DNA of 64,000 bases from Segatella copri (GCF_015074785.1 NZ_CP042464.1:2229001-2293000); one strand, 5' to 3'; shown: positions 26,245 to 34,423, counted from the stretch's first letter. Notes: a model not told the origin generated them from the sequence alone. A program made the numbers and translations.

Positions 26245-26783
26245 TGCTCCACGATAATGCCGTTCTTCTTACCAATTGCGTAAGTAACCGGTTCATCAAC
26301 TCCATGCTTCCAGGCATGAAGATAAGCAGGCTCATGATTGATAAAATGACGGCACTCGAATGTATCATCTTTCGCCAATCTGGTATTTTCTGATGATACC
26401 ACCTTGAAACTTCCGTTTCCCTGATACCAGATGATGCAGGTTCTGTCGGGCAGCCAGGAAAGTTTGAGCATCTGTCCCTCATAAAGATCATCGCATGAGA
26501 TTTCCTTGCCTATAACCATCTGGCTCTGCCGTTCTCCCGTTCCTTGCGACAATCCAAACTCCTCAAAGTCCGCATAACCGAGAAAATTAGCCAGCACATT
26601 CTTGGTAAACTTACTGGCAGAAACCCCTTCGCTCACGTATCCCCAGAATCGTCGCAGCGTAGAGGCACTCACCCTTTGCTGGGTACGTTCCTCCACCTTT
26701 TCGCTCAACCAAGCGAAGTCGCGGGGCACAACCATCTTGCGCCCCACCATTTTTTCTATCATTTCACGTAATATCTGTTCCAT
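26229..26783 (-). CDS. Uncharacterised Bacteroidota protein with STLRRFWGY-type N-terminal domain
   Basis: This 184-residue cytoplasmic protein has an N-terminal helical domain (residues 1-75). The phrases PRDFAWLSEKVEERTQQRVSAST and LRRFWGYVSEG recur at the N-terminus of many Bacteroidota proteins and look DNA-binding-like. The C-terminal half is beta-rich. The start is the ATG at 26783, because a -7 box (26788-26795) lies immediately upstream and the longer frame would start before the promoter. It is convergent with the kinase gene and overlaps it by 16 bases, so the two could affect each other's transcripts. Function unknown. Confidence 0.65.
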   Translation of the reverse strand: MEQILREMIEKMVGRKMVVPRDFAWLSEKVEERTQQRVSASTLRRFWGYVSEGVSASKFTKNVLANFLGYADFEEFGLSQGTGERQSQMVIGKEISCDDLYEGQMLKLSWLPDRTCIIWYQGNGSFKVVSSENTRLAKDDTFECRHFINHEPAYLHAWKHGVDEPVTYAIGKKNGIIVEHYLED

Positions 26784-26787
26784 GCTG

Positions 26788-26795
26788 CAAAGATA
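26788..26795 (-). promoter_or_regulatory. -7 promoter box giving a leaderless mRNA
   Basis: The minus strand reads TATCTTTG, ending 4 bases before the ATG at 26783. The transcript would start at or next to the start codon. Confidence 0.65.
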
Positions 26796-26952
26796 CTGAA
26801 ACAAATCCAGCCAACACACAAAAAGCCAATATTTCCACTAAAAACACCTCATATTTTGAACTTGGAACGGAATGGAACGCTGAAAAAGCAGAAAAAACAC
26901 CTATTTTTGCAAAAAAATCAGCTCACAATGAACAACTTTAGAAAAAAAATGG

Positions 26953-26960
26953 TATATTTG
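26953..26960 (+). promoter_or_regulatory. -7 promoter box for ncRNA copy 2
   Basis: TATATTTG then CA, the same as before copy 1. Confidence 0.6.
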
Positions 26961-26965
26961 CAGTG

Positions 26966-27115
26966 CTGTTCTAAACAAGCAGCAGACATGTTAAGGAAAC
27001 AACCATGCTTGGTTCGTACTGAGAATCTGGACAATTCATTGTACACAAGAACGAAGACAGAAGTTGTTCACCCAACCGTGTATTATTGTATCCATTCCGC
27101 TTCGGCGGGATGGAC
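26966..27115 (+). ncRNA. Unrecognised structured RNA, copy 2
   Basis: It aligns end to end with copy 1. The 5' hairpin is GCTG/CAGC where copy 1 has GCCG/CGGC, a compensatory change. Core: GTTC (27012-27015), CTGA, GAAT, loop CTGGACA (27027-27033), ATTC (27034-27037), GTACACA and GAAC (27049-27052). The 3' hairpin TCCATTCCGC/GCGGGATGGA (27091-27114) closes on a UUCG loop. The overlapping 128-codon frame is not credible as a gene. The RNA lies between the 184-residue protein gene and the P-loop-like gene. Confidence 0.65.
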
Positions 27116-27132
27116 ATTGATATATACCCTTT

Positions 27133-27206
27133 GGTGTGAGCTGATTTTCATTCTTTGTGTACAGGTAGTCCAGAACCTTCAGAACAGAATGAAATTGGTT
27201 CGCACC
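27133..27206 (-). ncRNA. Unrecognised structured RNA motif, copy 3, opposite strand
   Basis: Read on the minus strand, this 74-nt hairpin carries the same core: loop TCTGGACT (27167-27174) on a GGT/ACC helix, CTGA on the 5' side and TGTACACA on the 3' side. A longer lower helix TTTCATTCT/AGAATGAAA and an outer GGTGCGA/TCACACC follow. Stems differ in sequence from copies 1 and 2 but keep pairing, while loop bases are conserved. It is tail to tail with copy 2, and no clean promoter box is seen. The region to 27253 holds nothing else. Confidence 0.5.
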
Positions 27207-27253
27207 TTTTTTGTGCCTAAGAATGAAATAACCAAAAAGTAAATGATTAGCTT

Positions 27254-27736
27254 ATGGAAAAATTAGAAAATAAAAAGCCAGAAAAGCTACTGATAGCCAT
27301 CAGCGCATTAGGCAATCATGGCAAGACACTAAGTGCTACCAGATTGATAGAACTTTTAATTTCACATCGTGAAGGATGGCTTTATGATAGCCGTTCCATC
27401 ATTCTCAAGAAAGAGCAACTGGCTATTCTACAACGCAATGGAACGGCAGAAATTGCAGTTATTACCATTGGTGATGGAGTAGGTCGCAGATTTGAAGATT
27501 GGTATAATATTGTAGCAAGTATTCCAACTATCAAAATCATTGTTGGATGTTGTCGTACAAAACATGGGACATTCGCCTATCTCAAAAAATTTGCAATGAC
27601 TCATCAATATACAATGGTTGTAACGCATCCATATTTTCAAGAGATGCCTGTTTTGACTAAGGGTTCACCTATTGCAAACTATTGGAACGCAATTTTTGCA
27701 AACCAGCTATTAGACATGATACATTTACACTTGTAA
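27254..27736 (+). CDS. Uncharacterised P-loop-like protein
   Basis: This 160-residue cytoplasmic protein has KLLIAISALGNHGKTLSATRL at residues 11-31, which resembles a degenerate Walker A (xxxxxGKT without the first Gly). The hydrophobic strand IKIIVGCCRT is near 95. It could be a small NTPase of the ParA/CobQ or kinase type, but no family is recognised. It sits 48 bases after the copy-3 RNA motif and 36 bases before the Sel1-repeat gene, and probably heads that operon. Confidence 0.5.
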   Translation: MEKLENKKPEKLLIAISALGNHGKTLSATRLIELLISHREGWLYDSRSIILKKEQLAILQRNGTAEIAVITIGDGVGRRFEDWYNIVASIPTIKIIVGCCRTKHGTFAYLKKFAMTHQYTMVVTHPYFQEMPVLTKGSPIANYWNAIFANQLLDMIHLHL

Positions 27737-27772
27737 ACAATATTGGGAATAATAACAAATAAACTATAGAAT

Positions 27773-29011
27773 ATGAAAAAGATTTATCTAATCATGATAC
27801 TCTTCTTTGCGACAGCATCGGGAGTATTTGCACAAACTGCCAACATTGTCACCCTCACGCTAAAAGCCAAGTCTGGTGAAGCAGAAGCACAGAATGCTCT
27901 GGGCGAAGCATATTATGATGGGAAAGGGGTTACGGAAAATTTACCTGAAGCAGTAAAATGGTTCACAAGAGCTGCAGAACAAGAAAATGTTAAAGCAGAA
28001 AACAACTTAGGCAACTGCTATTACAATGGCTATGGAGTATACGAGAACTATGGAGAAGCCGTAAAATGGTACACAAAAGCAGCTGAACAAGGATGTGCAG
28101 AAGCACAAAACAGCTTAGGATACTGTTATGAATTTGGCGAAGGAGTAGACAAGAATCTTAAAGAAGCCGTAAAATGGTATACAAAAGCTGCAGAACAAGG
28201 ACTACCGGTGGCACAATGCAACTTGGGAGTCTGCTATAAATATGGCAACGGGGTAGAAAAGAACCTTGAAGAAACCATAAAATGGTATACAAAAGCAGCC
28301 AACCAAGGATATGCGAAGGCTCAATATTATCTGGCACTTTCCTATGATAAAGGCGAAGGTGTAGCTAAGAATGATTCGGAAGCTATGAAATGGTATCTCA
28401 AAGCGGTAAAAAACAATTCGCCAGAAGCAGCCTATTATTATGGTGGAATGCTCTTAGCGGGTGACAAGCAAAAGGGTGTAACAAAAAACATACCAGAAGG
28501 AGTCAAATATTTGCGCAAGGCAGCTGATCTAAAAAACCTTGATGCAATTCAGGCTTTGGTTGGTGCCTATTGTTTGAAAATGGAAGGTGAGAATGATTTT
28601 GGCATTAGCAAATATCTTTCTTACGCTGACTTTGTTAAGTATCTGAAAATTGGTGCAGAACAAGGAAATCAAGACATGAAAACTATTCTGGCCAATTTAC
28701 CAAATTATAAATCAAGGATAGCACAAGAAAAAAGTCTTGTAGCGAAATATGGACAGAGAGCATACGACAACATCAAAAAGGGAAAGGTTTATATAGGTAT
28801 GCCAGAAGGTATCCTTACTGAATTCAAGACTTTTGAGACTGATGGTAGCAGATATCAAATGTACAAATACAATGGTCCTTACAGAGACTTAGTTGGTACT
28901 TACAAACAATATATCCCTTCCTATGGTCTCCGACTGGCTAATCTTCTTGGGAAGGTATTCCCTAGAATCGTAAAGGTTAGAAACGGAAAGGTTACAAATG
29001 TCATATATTAA
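27773..29011 (+). CDS. Exported Sel1-repeat protein
   Basis: This 412-residue protein has a signal peptide (MKKIYLIMILFFATASGVFAQ) and about six to seven Sel1-like repeats of roughly 36 residues between residues 30 and 270. Repeats follow the pattern AQNxLGxxYxxGxGVxxNxxEAVKWYTKAAEQG. These TPR-like solenoids mediate protein contacts. A C-terminal region of about 130 residues has no recognised domain. It overlaps the next gene by 14 bases. Predicted location is periplasmic. The function is likely scaffolding, with partner unknown. Confidence 0.82.
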   Translation: MKKIYLIMILFFATASGVFAQTANIVTLTLKAKSGEAEAQNALGEAYYDGKGVTENLPEAVKWFTRAAEQENVKAENNLGNCYYNGYGVYENYGEAVKWYTKAAEQGCAEAQNSLGYCYEFGEGVDKNLKEAVKWYTKAAEQGLPVAQCNLGVCYKYGNGVEKNLEETIKWYTKAANQGYAKAQYYLALSYDKGEGVAKNDSEAMKWYLKAVKNNSPEAAYYYGGMLLAGDKQKGVTKNIPEGVKYLRKAADLKNLDAIQALVGAYCLKMEGENDFGISKYLSYADFVKYLKIGAEQGNQDMKTILANLPNYKSRIAQEKSLVAKYGQRAYDNIKKGKVYIGMPEGILTEFKTFETDGSRYQMYKYNGPYRDLVGTYKQYIPSYGLRLANLLGKVFPRIVKVRNGKVTNVIY

Positions 29012-29051
29012 TAACATTATTAAGTGGACTCATAAAAGCATTACATTTATT

Positions 29052-29891
29052 ATGAAGCATTCATTTTTACAAACATTAAGCATCACTTTTTCCTCTAAAA
29101 TCGGAAAAAGTATCATTTTAGCAATATTCGTTATGCTAACAGGAAGCCCAACCTTCGGACAAGCAAGACGAGGCACTACACAAAAAGCCAATACAACAAC
29201 TGTCACTAAGCCAAGCCCAAATTTGGTGAACGACTTTAACAAAAAAATCAAAAACCATTATTTCTTCAACAATAAGTCGAACAATAATGAGTGGGACATA
29301 GTATTCAAACCTGCTAATACTGAAGGAAAAGGCGGTGGAAATATCGTGATACCTATATCTAAACTTGGTCTCTCATTCTCATACAACATCACTGCAAACG
29401 GAAGTATCTATATCAAGATTGACAACGTCAAGATGAAGGAGGAGAAGATAACATGGCAAACTAATCCCGATGGGGTCATTTTAGAAGATCTGTTTTTCCA
29501 ATTGCAGAGCGACTCACTTAAATACGATGAACTTGTAAATTGGAATCCAAACGAAGAGTCAGTTTACAACGAAGTCAATGAAATTGATAAAGTTGATGAA
29601 AAGCCATCTTTTCCTGGTGGTGAAAGTGCAATGAAGTCTTATCTGAACAGCAATGTAAAATATCCTGATGTAGCACAGGAAAATGGCGTACAAGGACGTG
29701 TAATCGTAGAGAGTATCATAGAGAAAGACGGCTCCATGTCTGACGTTAAGGTTATTAGAAGTGTTGACCCGTCACTTGACAGGGAAGCCCTGCGTGTTGT
29801 TAAGGCTATGCCGAAATGGACACCAGCAAAACTAAAAGGAATACCTGTACGAACCAAATGTACAACACCTGTCGTTTTTAGATTACAATAA
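29052..29891 (+). CDS. Exported protein with TonB C-terminal domain
   Basis: From the ATG at 29052 this is a 279-residue protein with an N-terminal hydrophobic segment (SIILAIFVMLTGSPTFG) acting as signal or anchor. The TonB_C fold is at the C-terminus: PSFPGGESAMKSYL, VQGRVIVESIIEKDGS, and REALRVVKAMPKWTPAKLKG. An upstream ATG at 28998 is possible but overlaps the Sel1 gene. TonB_C proteins contact outer-membrane receptors, but no ExbB/ExbD partner is adjacent, so a role in the Sel1/lipoprotein module is more likely than classical transport. Confidence 0.75.
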   Translation: MKHSFLQTLSITFSSKIGKSIILAIFVMLTGSPTFGQARRGTTQKANTTTVTKPSPNLVNDFNKKIKNHYFFNNKSNNNEWDIVFKPANTEGKGGGNIVIPISKLGLSFSYNITANGSIYIKIDNVKMKEEKITWQTNPDGVILEDLFFQLQSDSLKYDELVNWNPNEESVYNEVNEIDKVDEKPSFPGGESAMKSYLNSNVKYPDVAQENGVQGRVIVESIIEKDGSMSDVKVIRSVDPSLDREALRVVKAMPKWTPAKLKGIPVRTKCTTPVVFRLQ

Positions 29892-29952
29892 GGATCTATA
29901 CCCAAAACGGGAAAGTAGCTTCTATAAAGTGTAAATTTCAAATTACAAGACA

Positions 29953-30438
29953 ATGAAAAAGAAACATTTTTTAATCATGATGTTTGTATGTTTCACAACA
30001 AGCATCACAAGTTGCTCAAACAACAAGAATAACAAGGAGGAGAATGGAATAGATTCAGTTGCCATAGCGCAAGCTAAAGCAGACAGTATTGCCAGATGCG
30101 ATAGCATAGCTCGTGCTGATAGTATTGCAAAAGCAGACAGTATTGCTAAATCAAACAATTTGGCAGTAGGTATGTCTGTAAAGGAGGCATTACAGAAGCC
30201 TGGTGTCAAGAAAGATTATGCAGATGCATTTGATGGTCAACACGAAGGAGATGCCTTGGTGTTGATACAAAACGGCAAGAAGTTTCTCACAAATGTTAGT
30301 TATCACATGAAGAACGGCTTTGCTGAATGTGATCATCTCAACTTTACCCTTTTGCCAGACAGTTATGAAGGTGACATCACTCTGGTTAGAGCCAAGGACT
30401 GTGCAGCATCCGCAAAAATTGTAAAGGAAATCAAATAA
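29953..30438 (+). CDS. Lipoprotein with ADSIAK hexapeptide repeats
   Basis: This 161-residue protein has a lipobox (FTTSITSC, Cys near residue 21) followed by an asparagine/lysine-rich linker. About five imperfect ADSIAR/ADSIAK/CDSIAR repeats lie at residues 41-68, then a domain of about 85 residues (AVGMSVKEALQKPGVKKDYAD...). The repeats are short and coiled-coil-like. It is predicted to be outer-membrane anchored. No family is recognised. It lies in the same operon as the TonB_C and Sel1 genes. Confidence 0.7.
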   Translation: MKKKHFLIMMFVCFTTSITSCSNNKNNKEENGIDSVAIAQAKADSIARCDSIARADSIAKADSIAKSNNLAVGMSVKEALQKPGVKKDYADAFDGQHEGDALVLIQNGKKFLTNVSYHMKNGFAECDHLNFTLLPDSYEGDITLVRAKDCAASAKIVKEIK

Positions 30439-30446
30439 CAAGCCTC

Positions 30447-30953
30447 ATGAGACATTCTATTATCACAGCATTAGGCGTTTGCCTAGTCGCATCATTTACC
30501 GCCTGTGGCAACAAACAGACTAAAGATGCAGAAACCGTAGACAGTACGGTGATAAAAGACACCATCGTTTCCGAAAAAGTAGAGCCACAAGTAGACTCTA
30601 CAAAAATCTTTAGCGACACAGTTGCACAAAGAGGGAAAATGGTATATAAGGTAACTCGCCAAGTTGAAGACGACATCGTATATGATGACGAAAGAGACTT
30701 GGATAAGAGTACAGCCACAGAATCTTTGCGTCTCACCTTCAAGAACAATGGCAAAGTCAGCATCAAGGAAACATTGCAAGACGATGCTACTTGGAGTGGA
30801 GAATGGGAAGCGAATGGCTATGACATAACCGTTTACGCCAACGATCTAGTCCTACGAGGTACCGTTTCCAAAGATTACAAGACACTTGAACTTACCTCAG
30901 AATCTATCAGCAAAGTAAGTTGGACAGGTTCTAGAAAATTAAGACTTCAATAA
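30447..30953 (+). CDS. Lipoprotein of unknown function
   Basis: This 168-residue protein has a signal peptide with lipobox ASFTAC (Cys at residue 21). An acidic linker (DAETVDSTVIKDTIVSEKVEPQVDST) precedes a beta-rich C-terminal domain that looks lipocalin-like (LRLTFKNNGKVSIKETLQDDATWSGEWEANGYDITVYANDLVLRGTV). It starts 8 bases after the previous gene and closes the operon before a strong terminator. Confidence 0.7.
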   Translation: MRHSIITALGVCLVASFTACGNKQTKDAETVDSTVIKDTIVSEKVEPQVDSTKIFSDTVAQRGKMVYKVTRQVEDDIVYDDERDLDKSTATESLRLTFKNNGKVSIKETLQDDATWSGEWEANGYDITVYANDLVLRGTVSKDYKTLELTSESISKVSWTGSRKLRLQ

Positions 30954-30960
30954 ACCAATT

Positions 30961-31011
30961 ACACTCATGGCTTTCCTATTGATATAATAGCGAATGCCAT
31001 GAGTGTTTTTT
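30961..31011 (+). terminator. Rho-independent terminator of the Sel1/TonB operon
   Basis: The 11-bp perfect stem ACACTCATGGC / GCCATGAGTGT (30961-30971 with 30996-31006) runs into a T tract. Confidence 0.88.
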
Positions 31012-31064
31012 ATTTTCCTCCTAAGAATAGTATCTGTTATGAAAACGGACATTAAAATACCGTT

Positions 31065-31156
31065 TACCGCAAAAACACAAAGTAAAGTACCGCAAAAATA
31101 CAAAGTAAAATACCGTTAAAACACAAAATAAAATACCACAAAAATACAAAATTATT
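31065..31156. repeat. Four-copy 23-bp tandem array upstream of DUF4143 ATPase
   Basis: Units begin TACC at 31065, 31088, 31111 and 31134, exactly 23 bp apart. Each contains AAAA(C/T)ACAAA. The array ends 22 bases before the promoter box at 31179. The same units occur at 22904-22967 next to a gene remnant. Confidence 0.88.
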
Positions 31157-31178
31157 TGTAGATTCCACTATTTATTAC

Positions 31179-31186
31179 TATCTTTG
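31179..31186 (+). promoter_or_regulatory. -7 promoter box for the second DUF4143 ATPase
   Basis: TATCTTTG lies 20 bases before the ATG at 31207. The array is therefore upstream of the promoter, unlike at 3378-3494. Confidence 0.7.
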
Positions 31187-31206
31187 CAAACAAAAATATA
31201 TTGAAT

Positions 31207-32502
31207 ATGAAGTATTTAGATAGAATAGCAGACAGAATGCTCCGACTTCGTCTGGAAGCCTTTGGAGCAGTACAGATTGTTGGACCAAAATGGTGCGGAA
31301 AAACCACTACGGCCATGCAGCAGTCAAAGAGCGTAATCAAGATGCAAGATCCAGATAAGCGTGAAGGATATCTGGCGACGGCACGCACCAAACCATCCTT
31401 GCTGCTCAAAGGCGAAACACCACGACTGATAGACGAGTGGCAGGTAGCACCAGTTTTATGGGATGCTGTTCGGAATACCGTAGATGAGCGAAACCAGAAA
31501 GGTCAGTTTATCTTAACCGGTTCTACAGTCGTCGAAGACAAAAACGGAGAAATCATGCATACGGGTACTGGCCGCATCTCCAAGATGCCCATGTATCCTA
31601 TGAGCCTTTATGAGTCAAAGGAATCAACAGGCACCATATCTTTACGTTTATTGTTTGATGACCCAGCTTACGATATTGATGGATTTCTGTCAGACATGAC
31701 CGTGGAGAAACTGATTTTTGCTGCTTGCCGAGGCGGTTGGCCAGCATCATTGGACGTCACTTCGCAGGAGGCACAATTACTGATAGCACAGGATTACGTA
31801 AATGTGATTTGCGATGAAGATATATCGAGGGTAGATGGCGTAAGAAGACAGCCAGCTTTGGCTCGACTCATCATGCGTTCTTATGCCCGGAACATCTGCA
31901 CCCTCGTCAAGAAATCCAAGATGTTGGCAGACATCACGGTAGAAATGGAGAAAACGTCGATGCCAACATTTGATGATTATGTTTCTGCCCTGCAACGATT
32001 GTTTGTCATAGAAGATGTGGAGGCATGGTGTCCGGCAATCCGCTCAGCCGCTGCAATCCGTTCGGGAGCCAAGCGTTGCTTTGTAGATCCTTCCATAGCT
32101 GTTGCTGCTTTGGGTATGTCACCAAGAAGTCTGGAATTAGACCTTCGAACCTTTGGTTTCATATTCGAGTGTATGTGCATTCGCGACCTGAAGGTATATT
32201 CGCAAGCCTTGGGAGGTAGAGTCTCTTACTATCACGACCGCTATGACCTGGAGGCAGACATCGTGCTTCATCTTGCAGATGGCCGCTATGCCTTGATAGA
32301 ATGCAAGTTGGGTAGTCGGGAGATAGAAGATGGTGCCAAGCATCTCCTGCAACTACGGGATCTGATTCGTGAGAAGAACAAGACAGAGCATCAGATGCCA
32401 CTCAGAGAACCAGACCTGCTGATTGTCATGACAGGAGGCGAAATGGCTTATACCAGGGAAGATGGAGTAAAGGTTATACCTTTGGCTACATTAAAAGACT
32501 AA
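31207..32502 (+). CDS. AAA ATPase with DUF4143 domain
   Basis: This 431-residue protein has Walker A GPKWCGKT near residue 25 and a Walker B-like PRLIDEWQ near 74-81. The sensor region FILTGSTV precedes a DUF4143-type C-terminal half ending in DIVLHLADGRYALIECKLG, a D...ExK nuclease-like core. It starts at the ATG at 31207; a TTG 6 bases upstream is less likely. It differs clearly in sequence from the ATPase at 2020-3372. The upstream 23-bp array and a deleted sibling locus 8 kb away suggest a repeat-linked, mobile or self-regulating family. Confidence 0.85.
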   Translation: MKYLDRIADRMLRLRLEAFGAVQIVGPKWCGKTTTAMQQSKSVIKMQDPDKREGYLATARTKPSLLLKGETPRLIDEWQVAPVLWDAVRNTVDERNQKGQFILTGSTVVEDKNGEIMHTGTGRISKMPMYPMSLYESKESTGTISLRLLFDDPAYDIDGFLSDMTVEKLIFAACRGGWPASLDVTSQEAQLLIAQDYVNVICDEDISRVDGVRRQPALARLIMRSYARNICTLVKKSKMLADITVEMEKTSMPTFDDYVSALQRLFVIEDVEAWCPAIRSAAAIRSGAKRCFVDPSIAVAALGMSPRSLELDLRTFGFIFECMCIRDLKVYSQALGGRVSYYHDRYDLEADIVLHLADGRYALIECKLGSREIEDGAKHLLQLRDLIREKNKTEHQMPLREPDLLIVMTGGEMAYTREDGVKVIPLATLKD

Positions 32503-32539
32503 GAAAAGGGCACTCATCCTTACCTCACTTAGGATACCA

Positions 32540-32575
32540 CCGCCCTAACTACCTTTTTTAACATAGTTAGGGCGG
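32540..32575. repeat. Palindrome CCGCCCTAACTA, copy 2
   Basis: The 12-bp arms (32540-32551 and 32564-32575) and the preceding GATACCA are shared with the palindrome at 22840-22879. Here it lies just downstream of the ATPase gene and could act as a terminator or be a dispersed repeat. Confidence 0.7.
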
Positions 32576-32603
32576 ACTTATAAGCCAGCGAATTCAATAA
32601 TAA

Positions 32604-32644
32604 AGCGCCAATACTTTTTTTCAAAATATTGGCGCTTTTTTTTG
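32604..32644 (+). terminator. Rho-independent terminator
   Basis: The 10-bp stem AGCGCCAATA / TATTGGCGCT is followed by eight T residues. Confidence 0.88.
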
Positions 32645-32700
32645 AAATTTTCCCCTCATATTACTATATTATAAAGGTATAACCAAAAAGAAAGAATAAA

Positions 32701-33204
32701 ATGGCAAATAAAATGTCTTTATGTATCATCAAATACACCTATACTCGATATGTAGGGGTGGATATCGAAAAATATACTCGGGGACTATTCGAGTATGTGA
32801 AGGAAGAGTTTGGGGAGTTTCAACCACAAATGTCAGAGCCTGGAACTATACCTGATATGCCAGACTATCTGGACATCGTGCTCTGCAAAAAGGACGGAAG
32901 TATCTTCTACGAAATGGATATCCAAAGACGTGCCATCAACATCCCGCATGATTGTCAAATGGATGGATTAGTATTGGAAATCTTTATCCAGAACTGCGAT
33001 GGCACGAGATACAAAAAAAGACATGCATATCCCAAGCCTTGGTGGAACCATAAAGCTAACGGCAAGTCGGACATGAGAAAACTGAAAATTCATAAAACTA
33101 TCAGCAAAAGGAATCTTAACAATCAAGAAGGCAAAGACTCTGAAGGCATCAGAATACCTGAACTTAGATCTCAGATTCTCAAGTTTCATAAATTCTTAAA
33201 ATAA
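32701..33204 (+). CDS. Uncharacterised protein
   Basis: This 167-residue cytoplasmic protein has no recognised domain. The first 110 residues are mixed alpha/beta (YVGVDIEKYTRGLFEYVKEEFGEF, YLDIVLCKKDGSIFYEMDIQ), and the C-terminal 50 are lysine/arginine-rich and may bind nucleic acid. It is 7 bases upstream of the next gene, so they are co-transcribed. No signal peptide. It lies in the accessory island. Confidence 0.5.
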   Translation: MANKMSLCIIKYTYTRYVGVDIEKYTRGLFEYVKEEFGEFQPQMSEPGTIPDMPDYLDIVLCKKDGSIFYEMDIQRRAINIPHDCQMDGLVLEIFIQNCDGTRYKKRHAYPKPWWNHKANGKSDMRKLKIHKTISKRNLNNQEGKDSEGIRIPELRSQILKFHKFLK

Positions 33205-33211
33205 CCATCCC

Positions 33212-34240
33212 ATGACATACGAAGAATTCAAGCAATTGGCTGAACATCCACAGCATCGGGATGTTCCTGCCATCTTCAAGCTCGAAGTATTAGAAACAGA
33301 AGAGCTGGAGGAGAAAAAGCGTTCACATTATCCGAAATATAAGGTGAACACCTATTGTCCGCAAGCCTTCACTACAACTTTGGAGGAGGCAGAGAGACTG
33401 ATGCACCAGGATGTCCTTTACCGCAAGAAGATGAAGGAGGAAGACGACTATCCGCTGGATACCTTCTGCTATTATATCTCGGAGATTCCGCTGGGACTGT
33501 TGCACTACGACCGTGAATGTCTTTCTGAAAGAGTGTATGACGGTGAGGGAAAACTGATCGACCGGTCTTACTGCTGTTCGAGGTTCAGCATCTACTATCC
33601 GGGAGTCTGCGATTCGCCTGCATACGACCGTCATCCTGACGAGACCTTCCGAGGCAGAAACACAGAACAGATCAGATTCAAGAAGGGTGACATCGTGGAA
33701 GTATATCGTGGCGATGAGGTGAAACTTGCCATCGTTGTAGGTACTCCGCTTACCACGGAATGGATCTGGGAGAGAAACCAGGCTGCCAAGGATAAAAGGG
33801 GATTGGATAAACTGCCATATGATGAGACAGATGACAGCTATACCGTGATAGATGGTCCCGGCTACGAATACCACGACCACGTTCCGTCGCTGTATGTCTT
33901 CGCCCCTCACTATCATGTGCCGCTCTATCTTCAGAGACGATTCAAGGGGTATTTGGAAAAGGCTGAGAAAAAGCAGAAAGAAGAGGAGGAGAAAGACAGG
34001 ATCTTTCGCCAGGCTCACGATTGCAGCTACAGCAACAAGGAACAGATTGAGAAGTCAGAAAAGTGCGGCTGTTTCTTCTGCGGCGAAATCTTCTCGCCAT
34101 CCGAAATCACAGATTACCTCCCTGATGAGCCGCCTACAGCTGAATGTCCCTTCTGTTATACCGACTCCGTAATAGGTGATGCCTCCGGCTTCCCTATCAC
34201 CAAGGAATTCTTGAAGAAAATGAAGAAGAGATGGTTCTAG
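33212..34240 (+). CDS. Uncharacterised protein with C-terminal zinc-ribbon domain
   Basis: This 342-residue protein has a large N-terminal region (1-275) of unknown fold. It contains a segment KKGDIVEVYRGDEVKLAIVVGTP that resembles a small beta-barrel. The C-terminal domain of about 60 residues has two CxxC pairs (CGCFFCGEIF and AECPFCYTDSVIGDASGFPI), a zinc-ribbon module found alone in many small bacterial proteins. Fusion of the two is the notable point. A glutamate/lysine-rich coiled segment (EKAEKKQKEEEEKD) links them. Function unknown. Confidence 0.6.
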   Translation: MTYEEFKQLAEHPQHRDVPAIFKLEVLETEELEEKKRSHYPKYKVNTYCPQAFTTTLEEAERLMHQDVLYRKKMKEEDDYPLDTFCYYISEIPLGLLHYDRECLSERVYDGEGKLIDRSYCCSRFSIYYPGVCDSPAYDRHPDETFRGRNTEQIRFKKGDIVEVYRGDEVKLAIVVGTPLTTEWIWERNQAAKDKRGLDKLPYDETDDSYTVIDGPGYEYHDHVPSLYVFAPHYHVPLYLQRRFKGYLEKAEKKQKEEEEKDRIFRQAHDCSYSNKEQIEKSEKCGCFFCGEIFSPSEITDYLPDEPPTAECPFCYTDSVIGDASGFPITKEFLKKMKKRWF

Positions 34241-34391
34241 GCAAAATAAGGAAAATCGCCCTAAGATGAGACTTCCATCCATCATACCGTCAGGAGACTG
34301 TAAATCCTTGAAGTTAGCACATAAAAACGGGTACACTATACCAAAATTAAAAAAATCTTTTAATTTGCTTGGTTGTTTAGAGAAAAAAACG

Positions 34392-34399
34392 TAATTTTG
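34392..34399 (+). promoter_or_regulatory. -7 promoter box for a decayed toxin-antitoxin pair
   Basis: TAATTTTG lies 25 bases before the small antitoxin-like frame. The preceding 150 bases (34241-34391) hold no gene. Confidence 0.5.
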
Positions 34400-34423
34400 C
34401 TGCTGTAAATTGATATTTCTGTC

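Noticed and set aside
26856..27242. 128-codon open frame on the plus strand
   Set aside because: It spans the promoter and whole of RNA copy 2, which shows base-pair covariation with copy 1; the protein has no recognisable features.
31065..31156. 23-bp tandem units considered as a CRISPR array
   Set aside because: The units are contiguous with no spacers and are AT-rich.
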